A DNA stretch of 64,000 nt from Serinibacter salmoneus (GTDB lineage: Bacteria > Actinomycetota > Actinomycetes > Actinomycetales > Beutenbergiaceae): positions 310,001 to 374,000 of the forward strand of contig NZ_PDJD01000001.1 in NCBI RefSeq assembly GCF_002563925.1. Direction: 5' to 3'. The translations under genes were made by a program, and so were the position numbers. How positions within the stretch are numbered: position 1 is the stretch's first letter; the number at the start of each line of letters is the position of its first letter. Below the pieces are notes generated by a model. It saw nothing but the letters and a program-made list of their open reading frames with translations, did no database searches and was not told the DNA's origin. This document shows positions 33,869-41,840 of this stretch, piece after piece.

Positions 33869-34394
33869 GGTGCACCTCCCGTGAGTCGGGCACCTCATCG
33901 GGTGCCTCCTGCATGGACTTCTCGAGTCGAGCGCGAGCCCGGTGCAGCCGCACCGCGAAGGTTCCGCCGGAGATGCCGAGCACCGCACCGGCCTGGTCGT
34001 TGGTCAGACCGTCCCAGGCGATGAGAGTGAGCACCTCCCGGGCGTCCTCTGGGAGCGTGCCCCAGGCGTCGGAGAGTGCCAGACGCCGGGCGGGATCGCC
34101 GTCGTGCACCGCCTCGGACCGGGCCTCGTGGCCCAGGGTGGCGAGCATCTCGCGTTGCCTGTCCCCGGCACGCAGCGCGGTCCCGATGTGGTTGCGGACG
34201 GTGGCGAGCAGCCACGGCAAGGCGTCCTGAGGGACGTCCTCGCGCCGTCTCCAGGCCACGAGGAAGGTCTCGCTGGTGAGGTCCTCGGCCGGCAACCACG
34301 GCGTCCGCCGCTGGACGTAACGCTGCACGGCGTCGGCGTGTGTGCGCCACAGGTCCCGCAGCCACTCCCGGTCGCGCGTTGTCTCTGTCGTCAT
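33861..34394 (-). CDS. ECF RNA polymerase sigma factor
   Basis: 177-residue sigma-70 family protein with the ECF two-domain layout. Sigma-2 region: WLRDLWRTHADAVQRYVQRRTPWLPAEDLTSETFLVAWRRREDVP, with DALPWLLATVRNHIGTALRAGDRQ downstream. Sigma-4 region: LPEDAREVLTLIAWDGLTNDQAGAVLGISGGTFAVRLHRARARLEKSM. The start ATG at 34394 (MTTETTRD) gives a normal ECF length. The 8-nt overlap with the next gene implies co-translation with its membrane partner. Target promoters are unknown. Confidence 0.88.
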   Translation of the reverse strand: MTTETTRDREWLRDLWRTHADAVQRYVQRRTPWLPAEDLTSETFLVAWRRREDVPQDALPWLLATVRNHIGTALRAGDRQREMLATLGHEARSEAVHDGDPARRLALSDAWGTLPEDAREVLTLIAWDGLTNDQAGAVLGISGGTFAVRLHRARARLEKSMQEAPDEVPDSREVHHD

Positions 34395-34473
34395 CCTCGA
34401 CCTCCTCACCCCGTCTCTTGCGTCAGGGCGGCCAGGATTACAGGTCGGATCCGATCCCTGCCGAGAAAGCAGA

Positions 34474-34504
34474 ACGCGCCCCCGCCGAGGTGGCGGGGGC
34501 GCGT
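34474..34504 (-). terminator. Intrinsic terminator of the SHOCT-protein gene
   Basis: Near-perfect 12-13-bp GC-rich stem (arms about 34474-34486 and 34492-34504) with a 5-nt loop, 20 nt after the stop of the minus-strand gene at 34524. Downstream on that strand is TTCTGCTTTCTC, a T-rich tail. Confidence 0.8.
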
Positions 34505-34523
34505 CGCGCGGAGCGGGGTGGCG

Positions 34524-34904
34524 TCAGGCGCCGACCACCTGCGCCTTGATGCGGTCGAACTCCTCCTGGGTGATGGTCCCGGAGTCCAGCAGCTGCTTGG
34601 CGGCGGCGAGCTCGGTGGCGCTGCCCTGGCGGGCGCTGTTGCGGATGTACTCCTGGGTCGCGGCCTGGGCCTCCTGCGCGGCGGCGAGGCGGCGCTCGTT
34701 CATGCCACGGCCACGCGCGATCAGGTAGATCAGCGCGCCGAGGATCGGGAAGACGATCAGCAGGACGATCCACAGCGCCTTGCCCCAGCCGCCCATCTTC
34801 TTGTCGGAGAAGAGGTCGACGATGATCTGGAACAGCACCATCAGGAACGCGATGAGGATGAAGATCTGGAGAGTGAGCAGCAGGAAGTGCCAGAACTCGG
34901 TCAT
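34524..34904 (-). CDS. PLDc_N/SHOCT-domain membrane protein
   Basis: 126-residue protein. Two helices at the N-terminus (FWHFLLLTLQIFILIAFLMVLFQIIVDLF and WGKALWIVLLIVFPILGALIYLIARGRGM) form the PLDc_N (phospholipase-D nuclease N-terminal) domain; a charged coiled segment rich in Ala/Gln follows, then a SHOCT motif at the C-terminus (LAAAKQLLDSGTITQEEFDRIKAQ). SHOCT is thought to mediate oligomerisation. The combination is frequent in actinobacteria, function unknown. Divergent from the YdeI-like gene. Confidence 0.8.
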   Translation of the reverse strand: MTEFWHFLLLTLQIFILIAFLMVLFQIIVDLFSDKKMGGWGKALWIVLLIVFPILGALIYLIARGRGMNERRLAAAQEAQAATQEYIRNSARQGSATELAAAKQLLDSGTITQEEFDRIKAQVVGA

Positions 34905-35003
34905 GAGGGGGGTCCTAACGAACATGGGGGATCTACCAGGCGAAGCATAGGCGGAAGCGCTCCCGCGCGCATCCGCTGCCGAGACGGCTGCCATAGTGGG
35001 CGC

Positions 35004-35573
35004 GTGAGCGAGATGGAGATCCTGATCCTGCCCGACGCCGCAGCCTGGCGCACCTGGTTGGACACCCACGAGTCGGTGCACGACGGCGTGTGGCTCGTTC
35101 TGGCCAAGAAGGGCACCACCAGCCCCACCTCGCTGCGCTACGCCGAGGCCCTGGAGGAGGCGCTGTGCTCGGGGTGGATCGACGGGCAGACCCTCAAGCG
35201 CGACGAGGGCACCTACCACCAGCGCTTCACCCCGCGCCGTGCGCGCAGCATCTGGTCGGCGCGCAACGTGGGGCACATCGCCCGGCTCGAGGAGCAGGGC
35301 CGGATGCGCGATCGTGGCCGCGCGGAGGTCGAGCGCGCCCGGGCCGACGGCCGGTGGGACGCCGCCTACGGCGGCTCCGCCACCATCGAACCCTCCGCGG
35401 AGATGGCCGCGGCGCTCGCCGCAGACCCGGCCGCGGCCGCCTTCCTGGAGGCACTCACCGCGAGCGAGCGATTTGCGGTGCTCTTCCGCACGCGCACGCA
35501 GACCACCCCGGGTGGCCGGGAGCGTGCGGCGCAGCGCATGGTGGCCAAGCTCGCGCGCGGCGAGAAGCCCTGA
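35004..35573 (+). CDS. YdeI/OmpD-associated family protein
   Basis: 189-residue cytoplasmic protein with the YdeI/OmdA signature (TWLDTHESVHDGVWLVLAKKGTTSPTSLRYAEALEEALCSGWIDGQTLKRDEGTYHQRFTPRRARSIWSARNVGHIARL) followed by an Ala-rich helical domain and a C-terminal FRTRTQTTPGGRERAAQRMVAKLARGEKP. The family has been linked to protection from bacteriocins and peptides, but no biochemical role is fixed. Start is GTG 35004, preceded by a CATAGT -10-like box (34992-34997) with only 6 nt between, so the message is likely leaderless. Only 3 nt separate its stop from the convergent flavoprotein stop. Confidence 0.8.
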   Translation: MSEMEILILPDAAAWRTWLDTHESVHDGVWLVLAKKGTTSPTSLRYAEALEEALCSGWIDGQTLKRDEGTYHQRFTPRRARSIWSARNVGHIARLEEQGRMRDRGRAEVERARADGRWDAAYGGSATIEPSAEMAAALAADPAAAAFLEALTASERFAVLFRTRTQTTPGGRERAAQRMVAKLARGEKP

Positions 35574-35576
35574 GCC

Positions 35577-36578
35577 TCAGCGGCGCGCGGCCACGGCCCC
35601 GGCGGCGTCCGTCATCACGAGCTCGGCGTTGATGCCGGCGCCGGCCATCATCCCGGCCGCGGCCGAGGCGATGACCATCGCCGCCAGGTCGGTGGCGTTC
35701 CCCGCCGCATACACCCCGGGCACGGCGGTGGCGCCCCGGGCGTCCTGCGTGGCGATGAACTCCCCGAAGGGGTGCTCGGTCATGGTGCCGCCGAGCCGGG
35801 TGAACAGCTCGCCGCGGGCCAGCATGCGCCCGCCCACCACCGCGGCGTCCAGGGTGAAGCGCTGCCCGGTCGCGAGCTCCACCGCGCAGGTGTCCTCGGT
35901 GGGGTGGTGCAGGGTCGCGATCTCGCCGTCCACCACCTCCACGCCGAGGGCGGCGAGTTGCTCCCACTGCTCCTCGGTCAGCTCCAGGCCGTGGCGGAAG
36001 AGCGTGACGTGCGGCGTGAGCCGCCGGAAGAGCAGGGCCTGGTGGAGGCTGTTGGGCGAGGTGCCCAGCACGCCGACGCGCTGCCCGCGCACCTCGTACC
36101 CGTGGCAGTACGGGCAGTGCAGCACGGTGCGTCCCCAGCCCTCGCGGACGCCGGGGATGGCGGGCAACTCATCGACCAGGCCGCTGGCCAGCAGCAGGCG
36201 GCGGGCGGTCAGCGTGGCGCCGTCGGCGAGCGTGAGGGTGAAGGCGGGGTCGGCGTCGCTGCCGGTGCCCTCCACGTCGGTGACGGAGGTGGCGCGGAAG
36301 GTGGCGCCGTAGCCCTCGGCCTCCGCGCGGCCGGCGGCGCGGATCTCCATCGGGCTGCGGCCCTCGTGGCCCAATACGTTGTGCGCGTGCGCGGAGGGTG
36401 CGTTGCGCGCCTGCCCGGCATCGATCACGGTCACCGTGCGCAGGCTGCGCCCGAGCGCGACGGCGGCGGCGATCCCGGCAGGGCCGCCGCCGACGATCGC
36501 GACGTCCACAGAGGTGGCGGGGTCGGTGGCCGGGGCGGTGGCGGAATGGTTGGTGGTGGGGCTCGAGGGCCGCGTCAT
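35577..36578 (-). CDS. Thioredoxin reductase-like FAD/NAD(P) oxidoreductase
   Basis: 333-residue flavoprotein. N-terminal FAD motif VDVAIVGGGPAGIAAAVALGRS, redox pair in CPYCHGYEVRG (CxxC as in thioredoxin reductases), second nucleotide-binding GVLGTSPNSLHQALL and the FAD-closing GVYAAGNATDL motif. The second nucleotide motif departs from the canonical GxGxxA pattern (GTSPNS), which may mean altered pyridine-nucleotide use. These proteins are often annotated as NAD(P)/FAD-dependent oxidoreductase near XRE or HTH regulators. ATG 36578 begins a 20-residue Thr/Ala-rich lead; a repeat array lies upstream in the divergent gap. Confidence 0.85.
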   Translation of the reverse strand: MTRPSSPTTNHSATAPATDPATSVDVAIVGGGPAGIAAAVALGRSLRTVTVIDAGQARNAPSAHAHNVLGHEGRSPMEIRAAGRAEAEGYGATFRATSVTDVEGTGSDADPAFTLTLADGATLTARRLLLASGLVDELPAIPGVREGWGRTVLHCPYCHGYEVRGQRVGVLGTSPNSLHQALLFRRLTPHVTLFRHGLELTEEQWEQLAALGVEVVDGEIATLHHPTEDTCAVELATGQRFTLDAAVVGGRMLARGELFTRLGGTMTEHPFGEFIATQDARGATAVPGVYAAGNATDLAAMVIASAAAGMMAGAGINAELVMTDAAGAVAARR

Positions 36579-36643
36579 GCTGCCCACGATAGGACCGCCG
36601 TGCGGCAGGGTCAGCACCTCTTGCGGATCAGGCAAGAACTGAC

Positions 36644-36702
36644 GCGAGGCAGTTCTGCAGGCACCGCGAGGCAGTTCTGCAGGCACCGCGAGGCAGTTCT
36701 CG
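36644..36702. repeat. 22-bp repeat array D, 3 units
   Basis: Units at 36644, 36666 and 36688 (GCGAGGCAGTTCTGCAGG type; the last is truncated after GCGAGGCAGTTCT), plus an inverted AGAACTG fragment just before the first. This is an array between divergent genes, so it lies in promoter territory of DUF1206 and the flavoprotein. Confidence 0.8.
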
Positions 36703-36746
36703 CCCACCCCTGCCGCCCACGAGGGGTGCGGTGTCACGCTGGAGGC

Positions 36747-37559
36747 ATGTCCGACTCCGCGACCTCCCGGCCCGACGCCTCCGACGCCGCCGATGCCGCC
36801 GGAACTGTCTGGGAGCGCCTCGCTCGCGCCGGGTTCGTCGCCCTCGGTGTGCTGCACCTGCTGATCGGCTTCGCCATCGTGCGGATCGCCGTCGGCTCCT
36901 CCTCCGGTCAGGACGCCGACCAGCAGGGCGCGCTGCGCCAGCTCGCCCAGGCGCCACTCGGGGCGATCCTGCTGTGGGTGATCGCCGTCGCCTTCCTCGC
37001 GCTCGCGGCGTGGAAGATCGCGGCCGCGTTCGGCTCGGGCGCCGACGCCAAGGAGACCGTGAAGTCCCTCGGCAACGGCGTGGTGTACCTCGCGCTCGCC
37101 TTCCTCGCCGCCTCGATCGTGCTCGGCGCGGGTGGCGGCTCCGGGGACAGCTCCGCCCAGGGCTTCGCCGGCACCCTCATGCAGGCACCCGCGGGCCGCG
37201 TGCTCGTGGGCGGGATCGGCGTCGGCGTGCTCGCTGCGGGCGTCTGGCACGTGATCAAGGGCGCGCGGCAGACGTTCCTCGAGGACCTGCGCGCCGCCCC
37301 CGGCGGCGAACTCGGGCGCGGCGTGAGGATCCTGGGGACGGTCGGCTACGTCGCGAAGGGCCTGGCGCTCGCCGTCATCGGGGTGCTGTTCGCCGTCGCG
37401 GCCTGGCAGGCCGACCCGGACGAGGCGCAGGGCCTGGACGGCGCCATCTCCTCACTGCGCGACCTGCCCGGTGGCCCGATCATCGTGGCCGCCGTGGGCG
37501 TGGGGTTCGCGGCCTACGGGCTCTACGCCTTCGCGCGCGCCCGCTACGCCCGCCTGTAG
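36747..37559 (+). CDS. DUF1206 membrane protein
   Basis: 270-residue integral membrane protein of the DUF1206 family: three internal repeats of a two-helix unit (LARAGFVALGVLHLLIGFAIVRIAVG; KSLGNGVVYLALAFLAASIVLG; RILGTVGYVAKGLALAVIGVLFAVAAW), each with a Gly-rich GxVxxGxxH/YL-type motif, giving six helices. Function is not known. The ATG at 36747 has GGAGG just upstream. Followed by 17 nt to the phosphopantetheinyl transferase gene. Confidence 0.8.
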   Translation: MSDSATSRPDASDAADAAGTVWERLARAGFVALGVLHLLIGFAIVRIAVGSSSGQDADQQGALRQLAQAPLGAILLWVIAVAFLALAAWKIAAAFGSGADAKETVKSLGNGVVYLALAFLAASIVLGAGGGSGDSSAQGFAGTLMQAPAGRVLVGGIGVGVLAAGVWHVIKGARQTFLEDLRAAPGGELGRGVRILGTVGYVAKGLALAVIGVLFAVAAWQADPDEAQGLDGAISSLRDLPGGPIIVAAVGVGFAAYGLYAFARARYARL

Positions 37560-37576
37560 GCACGTACCCTCACAGC

Positions 37577-38191
37577 GTGATCCGTGCCGGGGAGACCGTG
37601 GTCGACGGCGTCCACCTTGCCTGGGCGCCCCTCGCCGCGGTGGACGGGGTGCGTGCCAGCGCCGTGGCCGACCTGGGCGCGGAGGAGCGGGAGCGCCTGG
37701 AGGAACTGAACGATGCGCGCGCCGACCGCCTGCTGCTCGGCCGGCACCTGGTGCGCACGCTCGCACGTCGGGTGGGCGCACTAGCCCCCGATGCACCCGT
37801 GCGCATCGACGCCGGCTGCCCCCGGTGCGGCCGCGAGCACGGGCGCCCGACCTTCCCCGATCTCCCGCTGGTCGCCGGCCTCAGCCACCTCGGCCCGGTG
37901 ACGATCGCCGCGGTGGCACCCCTCGCCGTCGTGTGCCGCCTGGGCGTGGACGGCGAGTTCCCGCCCGGTCCGGACGGCGCGGACCTGGTGGCGTGGACGA
38001 AGGCCGAGGCGATCGCGAAGGCGACCGGCGATGGCGTCGCCCACCTCGCCGGTCCGGGCGAGGCCGCCGCGATGGTCGCCCGAGCCGAGGCCGAGGGGTG
38101 GCGACTGGTGCGCGTTCCGGTGCCGGGCGCCGTCGTCCACCTCGCCCTGCCGCCCGCACCCGGGGCGCAGGCTCCTGCGCCTGGGGCATAG
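37577..38191 (+). CDS. 4'-phosphopantetheinyl transferase
   Basis: 204-residue Sfp-type transferase that installs the phosphopantetheine arm on carrier domains using CoA. Motifs: LGRHLVRTLARRVG, VAGLSHLG (the SH of the first CoA-contacting motif), CRLGVDGEF (magnesium-binding V/G-x-D core) and the late WTKAEAIAKATG (the W-x-K-E-A-x-x-K signature). A CPRCGREHG segment precedes the second motif, as in actinobacterial relatives. It is the likely activator of the NRPS carrier domain at 45635, 7.4 kb away. Start is GTG 37577, 6 nt after a TACCCT -10 box, hence probably leaderless. Confidence 0.85.
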   Translation: MIRAGETVVDGVHLAWAPLAAVDGVRASAVADLGAEERERLEELNDARADRLLLGRHLVRTLARRVGALAPDAPVRIDAGCPRCGREHGRPTFPDLPLVAGLSHLGPVTIAAVAPLAVVCRLGVDGEFPPGPDGADLVAWTKAEAIAKATGDGVAHLAGPGEAAAMVARAEAEGWRLVRVPVPGAVVHLALPPAPGAQAPAPGA

Positions 38192-38201
38192 ACTCCTGCG
38201 T

Positions 38202-38804
38202 ATGGCGCAAGACGATCCGCTCGACTCCCTGGTCCGCCACCGCATCCGTGGGCTGCGGCTTGCTCGCGGCTGGACCCTGGACGCCCTCGCCTCCCGGTGC
38301 TTCATGAGTGCCTCCAGCCTCAGCCGGATCGAGACGGGGCAGCGGCGGGTCGGGCTGGACCAACTCGTGACGATCGCCCGGGCGCTCGGCACGAGCCTGG
38401 ACGCTTTGGTGGAGCCCGCCGGCGACGAGGACGTGGTCATCCGCCCCGAGCCGGAGGTGATGGAGGGTCGCACCGCCTGGCTGCTGTCGCGGGAGAGCGA
38501 TGCGCGCGGCGTCACCGTGGCGAAGATGCGGATCGAGCCCCCCACCCCTGAGCAGCTCGAGCGGGACCCTATGCCGCGGGTGCACCCCGGGCGGGAGTGG
38601 TTCACCGTGCTCAGCGGCACGATCCGGCTCAGCCTGGGGGAACGGCTCATCGACGTCGAGGTCGGGCAGGCCGCCGAGTTCTCCTGCATGGAGCCGCACC
38701 GCATCGAGGCGCACGGCGGGACGGCGGAGATCCTCACGATCTTCGACCGCGACGGTGAGCGCGCCCACCTCGCGCACGGCGCCCTGCCCGCGCGCACCGA
38801 CTGA
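38202..38804 (+). CDS. XRE-family regulator with cupin domain
   Basis: 200-residue regulator: XRE helix-turn-helix at 10-65 (RIRGLRLARGWTLDALASRCFMSASSLSRIETGQRRVGLDQLVTIARALGTSLDALV) and a C-terminal cupin (RVHPGREWFTVLSGTIRLSLGERLIDVEVGQAAEFSCMEPHRIEAHGGTAEILTIFDRDG). XRE-cupin proteins often sense a metabolite in the cupin and control efflux or redox genes. The ATG at 38202 follows TAGACT (38189-38194) by 7 nt; that box overlaps the stop codon of the upstream gene. Partner genes are not evident; a 22-bp repeat hairpin follows the stop. Confidence 0.85.
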   Translation: MAQDDPLDSLVRHRIRGLRLARGWTLDALASRCFMSASSLSRIETGQRRVGLDQLVTIARALGTSLDALVEPAGDEDVVIRPEPEVMEGRTAWLLSRESDARGVTVAKMRIEPPTPEQLERDPMPRVHPGREWFTVLSGTIRLSLGERLIDVEVGQAAEFSCMEPHRIEAHGGTAEILTIFDRDGERAHLAHGALPARTD

Positions 38805-38812
38805 CCCTCCTT

Positions 38813-38901
38813 CGCGAGGCGGTTCTGCAGGCACCGCGAGGTGGTTCTGCAGGCCGCCCACCTGCAGAACCACCTCGCGGTGCCTGCAGAACTGCCTCGC
38901 G
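38813..38901. repeat. 22-bp repeat array E: 41-bp-arm hairpin of four units
   Basis: Two units in one orientation (38813-38853) face two in the other (38861-38901) across a 7-nt loop. The 41-bp arms differ at one position only. Located between the convergent XRE-cupin (+) and nadE (-) genes, ending 2 nt before the nadE stop; it may also stop transcription of both. Confidence 0.9.
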
Positions 38902-38903
38902 GA

Positions 38904-40982
38904 TCAGGGGGAGGCGGAGGGCCGCTCGGCCTGCGCCACGCCGTCCAGCGCCGCCGCGAGCTCAGCGAGCCACACAGTGGCGTTCCCGTCCGAGGGTGCC
39001 CGCCAGTCCCCGCGCGGCGAGAGCGCGCCCGCGGGAGAGACCTTCGGCCCGTTCGGGATCGCGGTGCGCTTGAACTGGGAGAACCCGAAGAACCGCTTCA
39101 GGAACACCTCCAGCCAGTACCGGATCTCCGGCAACTGGTAGGCCACCCGCGCCGATTCCGGGTATCCCGGCGGCCACGCGCCGTGCTCCGCCGAGCGCCA
39201 GGCGTGCTCGGCGAGGAACGCGATCGTGGACGGCGCCCGCCCCAGTCGCACCGTGTGGTGCAGCGCGAAGTCGTGCAGCGCGTAGGGGCCGATTGTCGCC
39301 TCCGTGGACTGCACCGCGCCGTCGGCCCCCGCCGGCACCAGCTCGGGGGAGATCTCGGTGTCCAGCACGGACTGCAACACGGCATCGGTGCTCGCATCGA
39401 ACTGCTCGGTGGAGATCACCCACCGGATCAGGTGCTGGATGAGGGTCTTGGGCACCCCGGTGTTCACGGCGTAGTGCGACATCTGATCGCCCACCCCGTA
39501 GGTGCACCAGCCGAGCGCCATCTCCGAGAGGTCCCCGGTCCCGACCACGATCCCACCGCGCTGGTTGGCCAGGCGGAACAGGTAGTCGGTGCGCAATCCG
39601 GCCTGCACGTTCTCGAACGTCACGTCGTACACCGGCTCACCGCCCGCGAACGGGTGCCCGATCCTGGTGAGCATCTCCCGCGCGGCCGGGGTGATGTCGA
39701 TCTCCAGCATCTCCGCCCCGAGTGCCCGGCCCAGCGCCCACGCATTGGACTTCGTGTGGTCGCTCGTGGCGAAGCCCGGCATCGTGACCGCGAGGATGTG
39801 CTCACGCGGCAGCCCGAGCCGGTCCACGGCCCGCGCGGCCACCAGCATCGCGTGGGTGGAGTCGAGCCCGCCAGAGACCCCGATCACCAGGCGCGGGTTG
39901 CCGATGGCGCGCATCCGCTGCTCCAGGCCGGCCACCTGGATCGAGTACGCCTCGTAGCAGTCCTGCGCGAGGCGAGCGGCGTCGTCGGGCACGAAGGGGT
40001 AGCGGTCCACCGCGCGGCGCAACCCGATGTCACCCGTGGGCGGGTCCAGGCGCACCTCGATCCGGCGGAAGGCCGAGACCCGGTCGGCGTGGGTGCGGCG
40101 GTTGTCGTCGAACGTGCCCTGCTGCAGTCGCTCCCGCCGCAGACCGGCGGCGTCGATGTCCACCACGCAGGCGCGTGGCCCGTCCGGGAAACGCTCGGTC
40201 TGTCCGAGCAATCGGCCGCGCTCGTAGACCATCGTCTGCCCGTCCCACGCGACCTCGTTCGTGGACTCCCCGGCGCCCGCGGCGGCGTAGGCGTAGGCGG
40301 CGAGGTACCGCGCCGAGGCGGAGCGGGCGAGGAGGTGACGGTCCTCGGCGCGCGCGATCGTGATCGGGCTCCCGGAGAGGTTCAGCAGGAGGGTCGCCCC
40401 CGCCAACGCGGCCTCCGCGGAGGGCGGGATCGGCACCCAGAAGTCCTCGCACACCTCCGCGTGCACCACCAGGCCCGGCACGTCCACGACGTCGAAGAGC
40501 AGATCCGGACCGAACGGCACCTCCCGGCCGGCAACCGTGATCGTGCCGCCCCGCTGGTCGTCCCCGGGTGCGTACCAGCGCCGCTCGTAGAACTCCCGAT
40601 ACGTCGGCAGCAGGGACTTCGGCGCCACCCCGAGCACCTCGCCCCGGTGGATCACCACCGCGCAGTTGTACAGCCGGCCGCCGTGTCGCAGCGGGGCCCC
40701 GACCACGATCATCGGCAGCAGGTCCGCGCTCTCGACGGCGATGGCGGCGATCGCGGACTCGGTCGCCTCCAGCACGGCATCGGCCAGAACGAGGTCCTCG
40801 ATCGCGTACCCGACCAGGCCGAGCTCCCCGAACAGGGCGACGGCGACCCCCTCCTGCGACAGGTCGTGCACCTGGGCGAGGATCGCCTGGGCATTGGCGG
40901 CCGGGTCGGCGATCCGCACCGGATGGGTCACCGTGGCCACGCGGGCGAACCCGTGCCGGTAGGAGTTGCGGAAGTCCGTCAT
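38904..40982 (-). CDS. nadE: Glutamine-dependent NAD+ synthetase
   Basis: 692-residue enzyme converting nicotinic acid adenine dinucleotide to NAD. The N-terminal nitrilase-type glutaminase domain (about 1-290) has catalytic Glu in [11 protein letters not shown], Lys in [19 protein letters not shown] and Cys in HAEVCEDFW; the C-terminal synthetase domain carries the ATP P-loop [13 protein letters not shown] (about 360) and [28 protein letters not shown]-type motif. Length matches the two-domain actinobacterial form. Cytoplasmic, essential in most bacteria. It stands alone on the minus strand; the hairpin repeat at 38813-38901 lies just after its stop. Confidence 0.95.
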   Translation of the reverse strand: [692 protein letters not shown]

Positions 40983-41019
40983 GTCACCAGTGTGCCGCGC
41001 AGCGCGGGCGGCCGGAGAG

Positions 41020-41262
41020 TCAGGCGTCGTCCTTCAGTGCGGACTTGAACCGCTGCTGCGCACCTTGTTTGGTCAGCCCGTACTGCGCGCCGATCGTGCG
41101 CCAGGGTGTGCCTGCCTCCCGCAGACTCCGGATCTGCTCGAGCTCGAGTTCCTCCATCCGCTGGCGGGCCAGTCGCACCCGGGTCAGACGCTCCAGGGGG
41201 TCCTCGACGGCGCTGAGCGCGTCGATCGCGCGCTGCAGGCGACGCTGTGAGGGCTCGGCCAC
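41020..41262 (-). CDS. Small helix-turn-helix protein
   Basis: 80-residue basic protein: a charged amphipathic helix (ERLTRVRLARQRMEELELEQIRSLREAG) followed by a helix-turn-helix (TPWRTIGAQYGLTKQGAQQRFKSAL) like that of sigma-4 or homeodomain-like small regulators. Start is GTG at 41262. No operon partner; it lies between nadE and a small membrane protein on the same strand. Probably a DNA-binding regulator; target unknown. Confidence 0.65.
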   Translation of the reverse strand: MAEPSQRRLQRAIDALSAVEDPLERLTRVRLARQRMEELELEQIRSLREAGTPWRTIGAQYGLTKQGAQQRFKSALKDDA

Positions 41263-41354
41263 GCGGCGAGCCTAGGCGCGCCGCGCATCCGGGGGGACAA
41301 CGGCGTGCGGACGGCCGGTGTGGCGCAGGCGAACGGCAGGCGAACGTGGCCGGA

Positions 41355-41645
41355 TCAGTCGTGCACGGACCAGCCCCGCTCCACCGCGAGGCTGTCGGCC
41401 TGCGCCACGTGCAGGGCGAGTCCGGCGAAGGCGCCGATCGTGAGCCCGAGGCCGATCCAGATCGCGAGCTGCGCCCATCGCTGACGCGAGCCGATGCCCA
41501 GGAGCCCGAGGAAGATCACGGCCGGGCCCGCCAACCAGGCGACCCAGCCCGAGGGCGCGATGAACAGGCCGACGGCGAGTGCACAGGCCGCCCAGAGCCA
41601 GCGCCAGGTGAGCACGTTCTGATGCGGATGCGGTGGTGAGACCAC
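41355..41645 (-). CDS. Small membrane protein of unknown function
   Basis: 96-residue protein with three hydrophobic stretches (WLWAACALAVGLFIAPSGWVAWLAGPAVIFLGLLGI and LAIWIGLGLTIGAFAGLALHVAQ). Start is GTG at 41645, preceded by GGAGGAGTCATC, a clear ribosome site. No family is recognised. It is separated by 195 nt from the divergent ThrE-like gene. Confidence 0.6.
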   Translation of the reverse strand: MVSPPHPHQNVLTWRWLWAACALAVGLFIAPSGWVAWLAGPAVIFLGLLGIGSRQRWAQLAIWIGLGLTIGAFAGLALHVAQADSLAVERGWSVHD

Positions 41646-41840
41646 GATGACTCCTCCCCTCGCGGTGTTCGCACGTTCTGCGGCGGCATCCTTGCTGCCC
41701 GACTCCCCACGATGTTATCAAACTGTGACCTGTGAGGGGTGAGACACGCCGTACGGGGGGGATGAAAGGTGCGGTCAAAGCGCGTGGCGAGCGTCACGCG
41801 CTCTGCGCCGTCACAAGGTGCACGGGGTAGCGTCCCGTTC

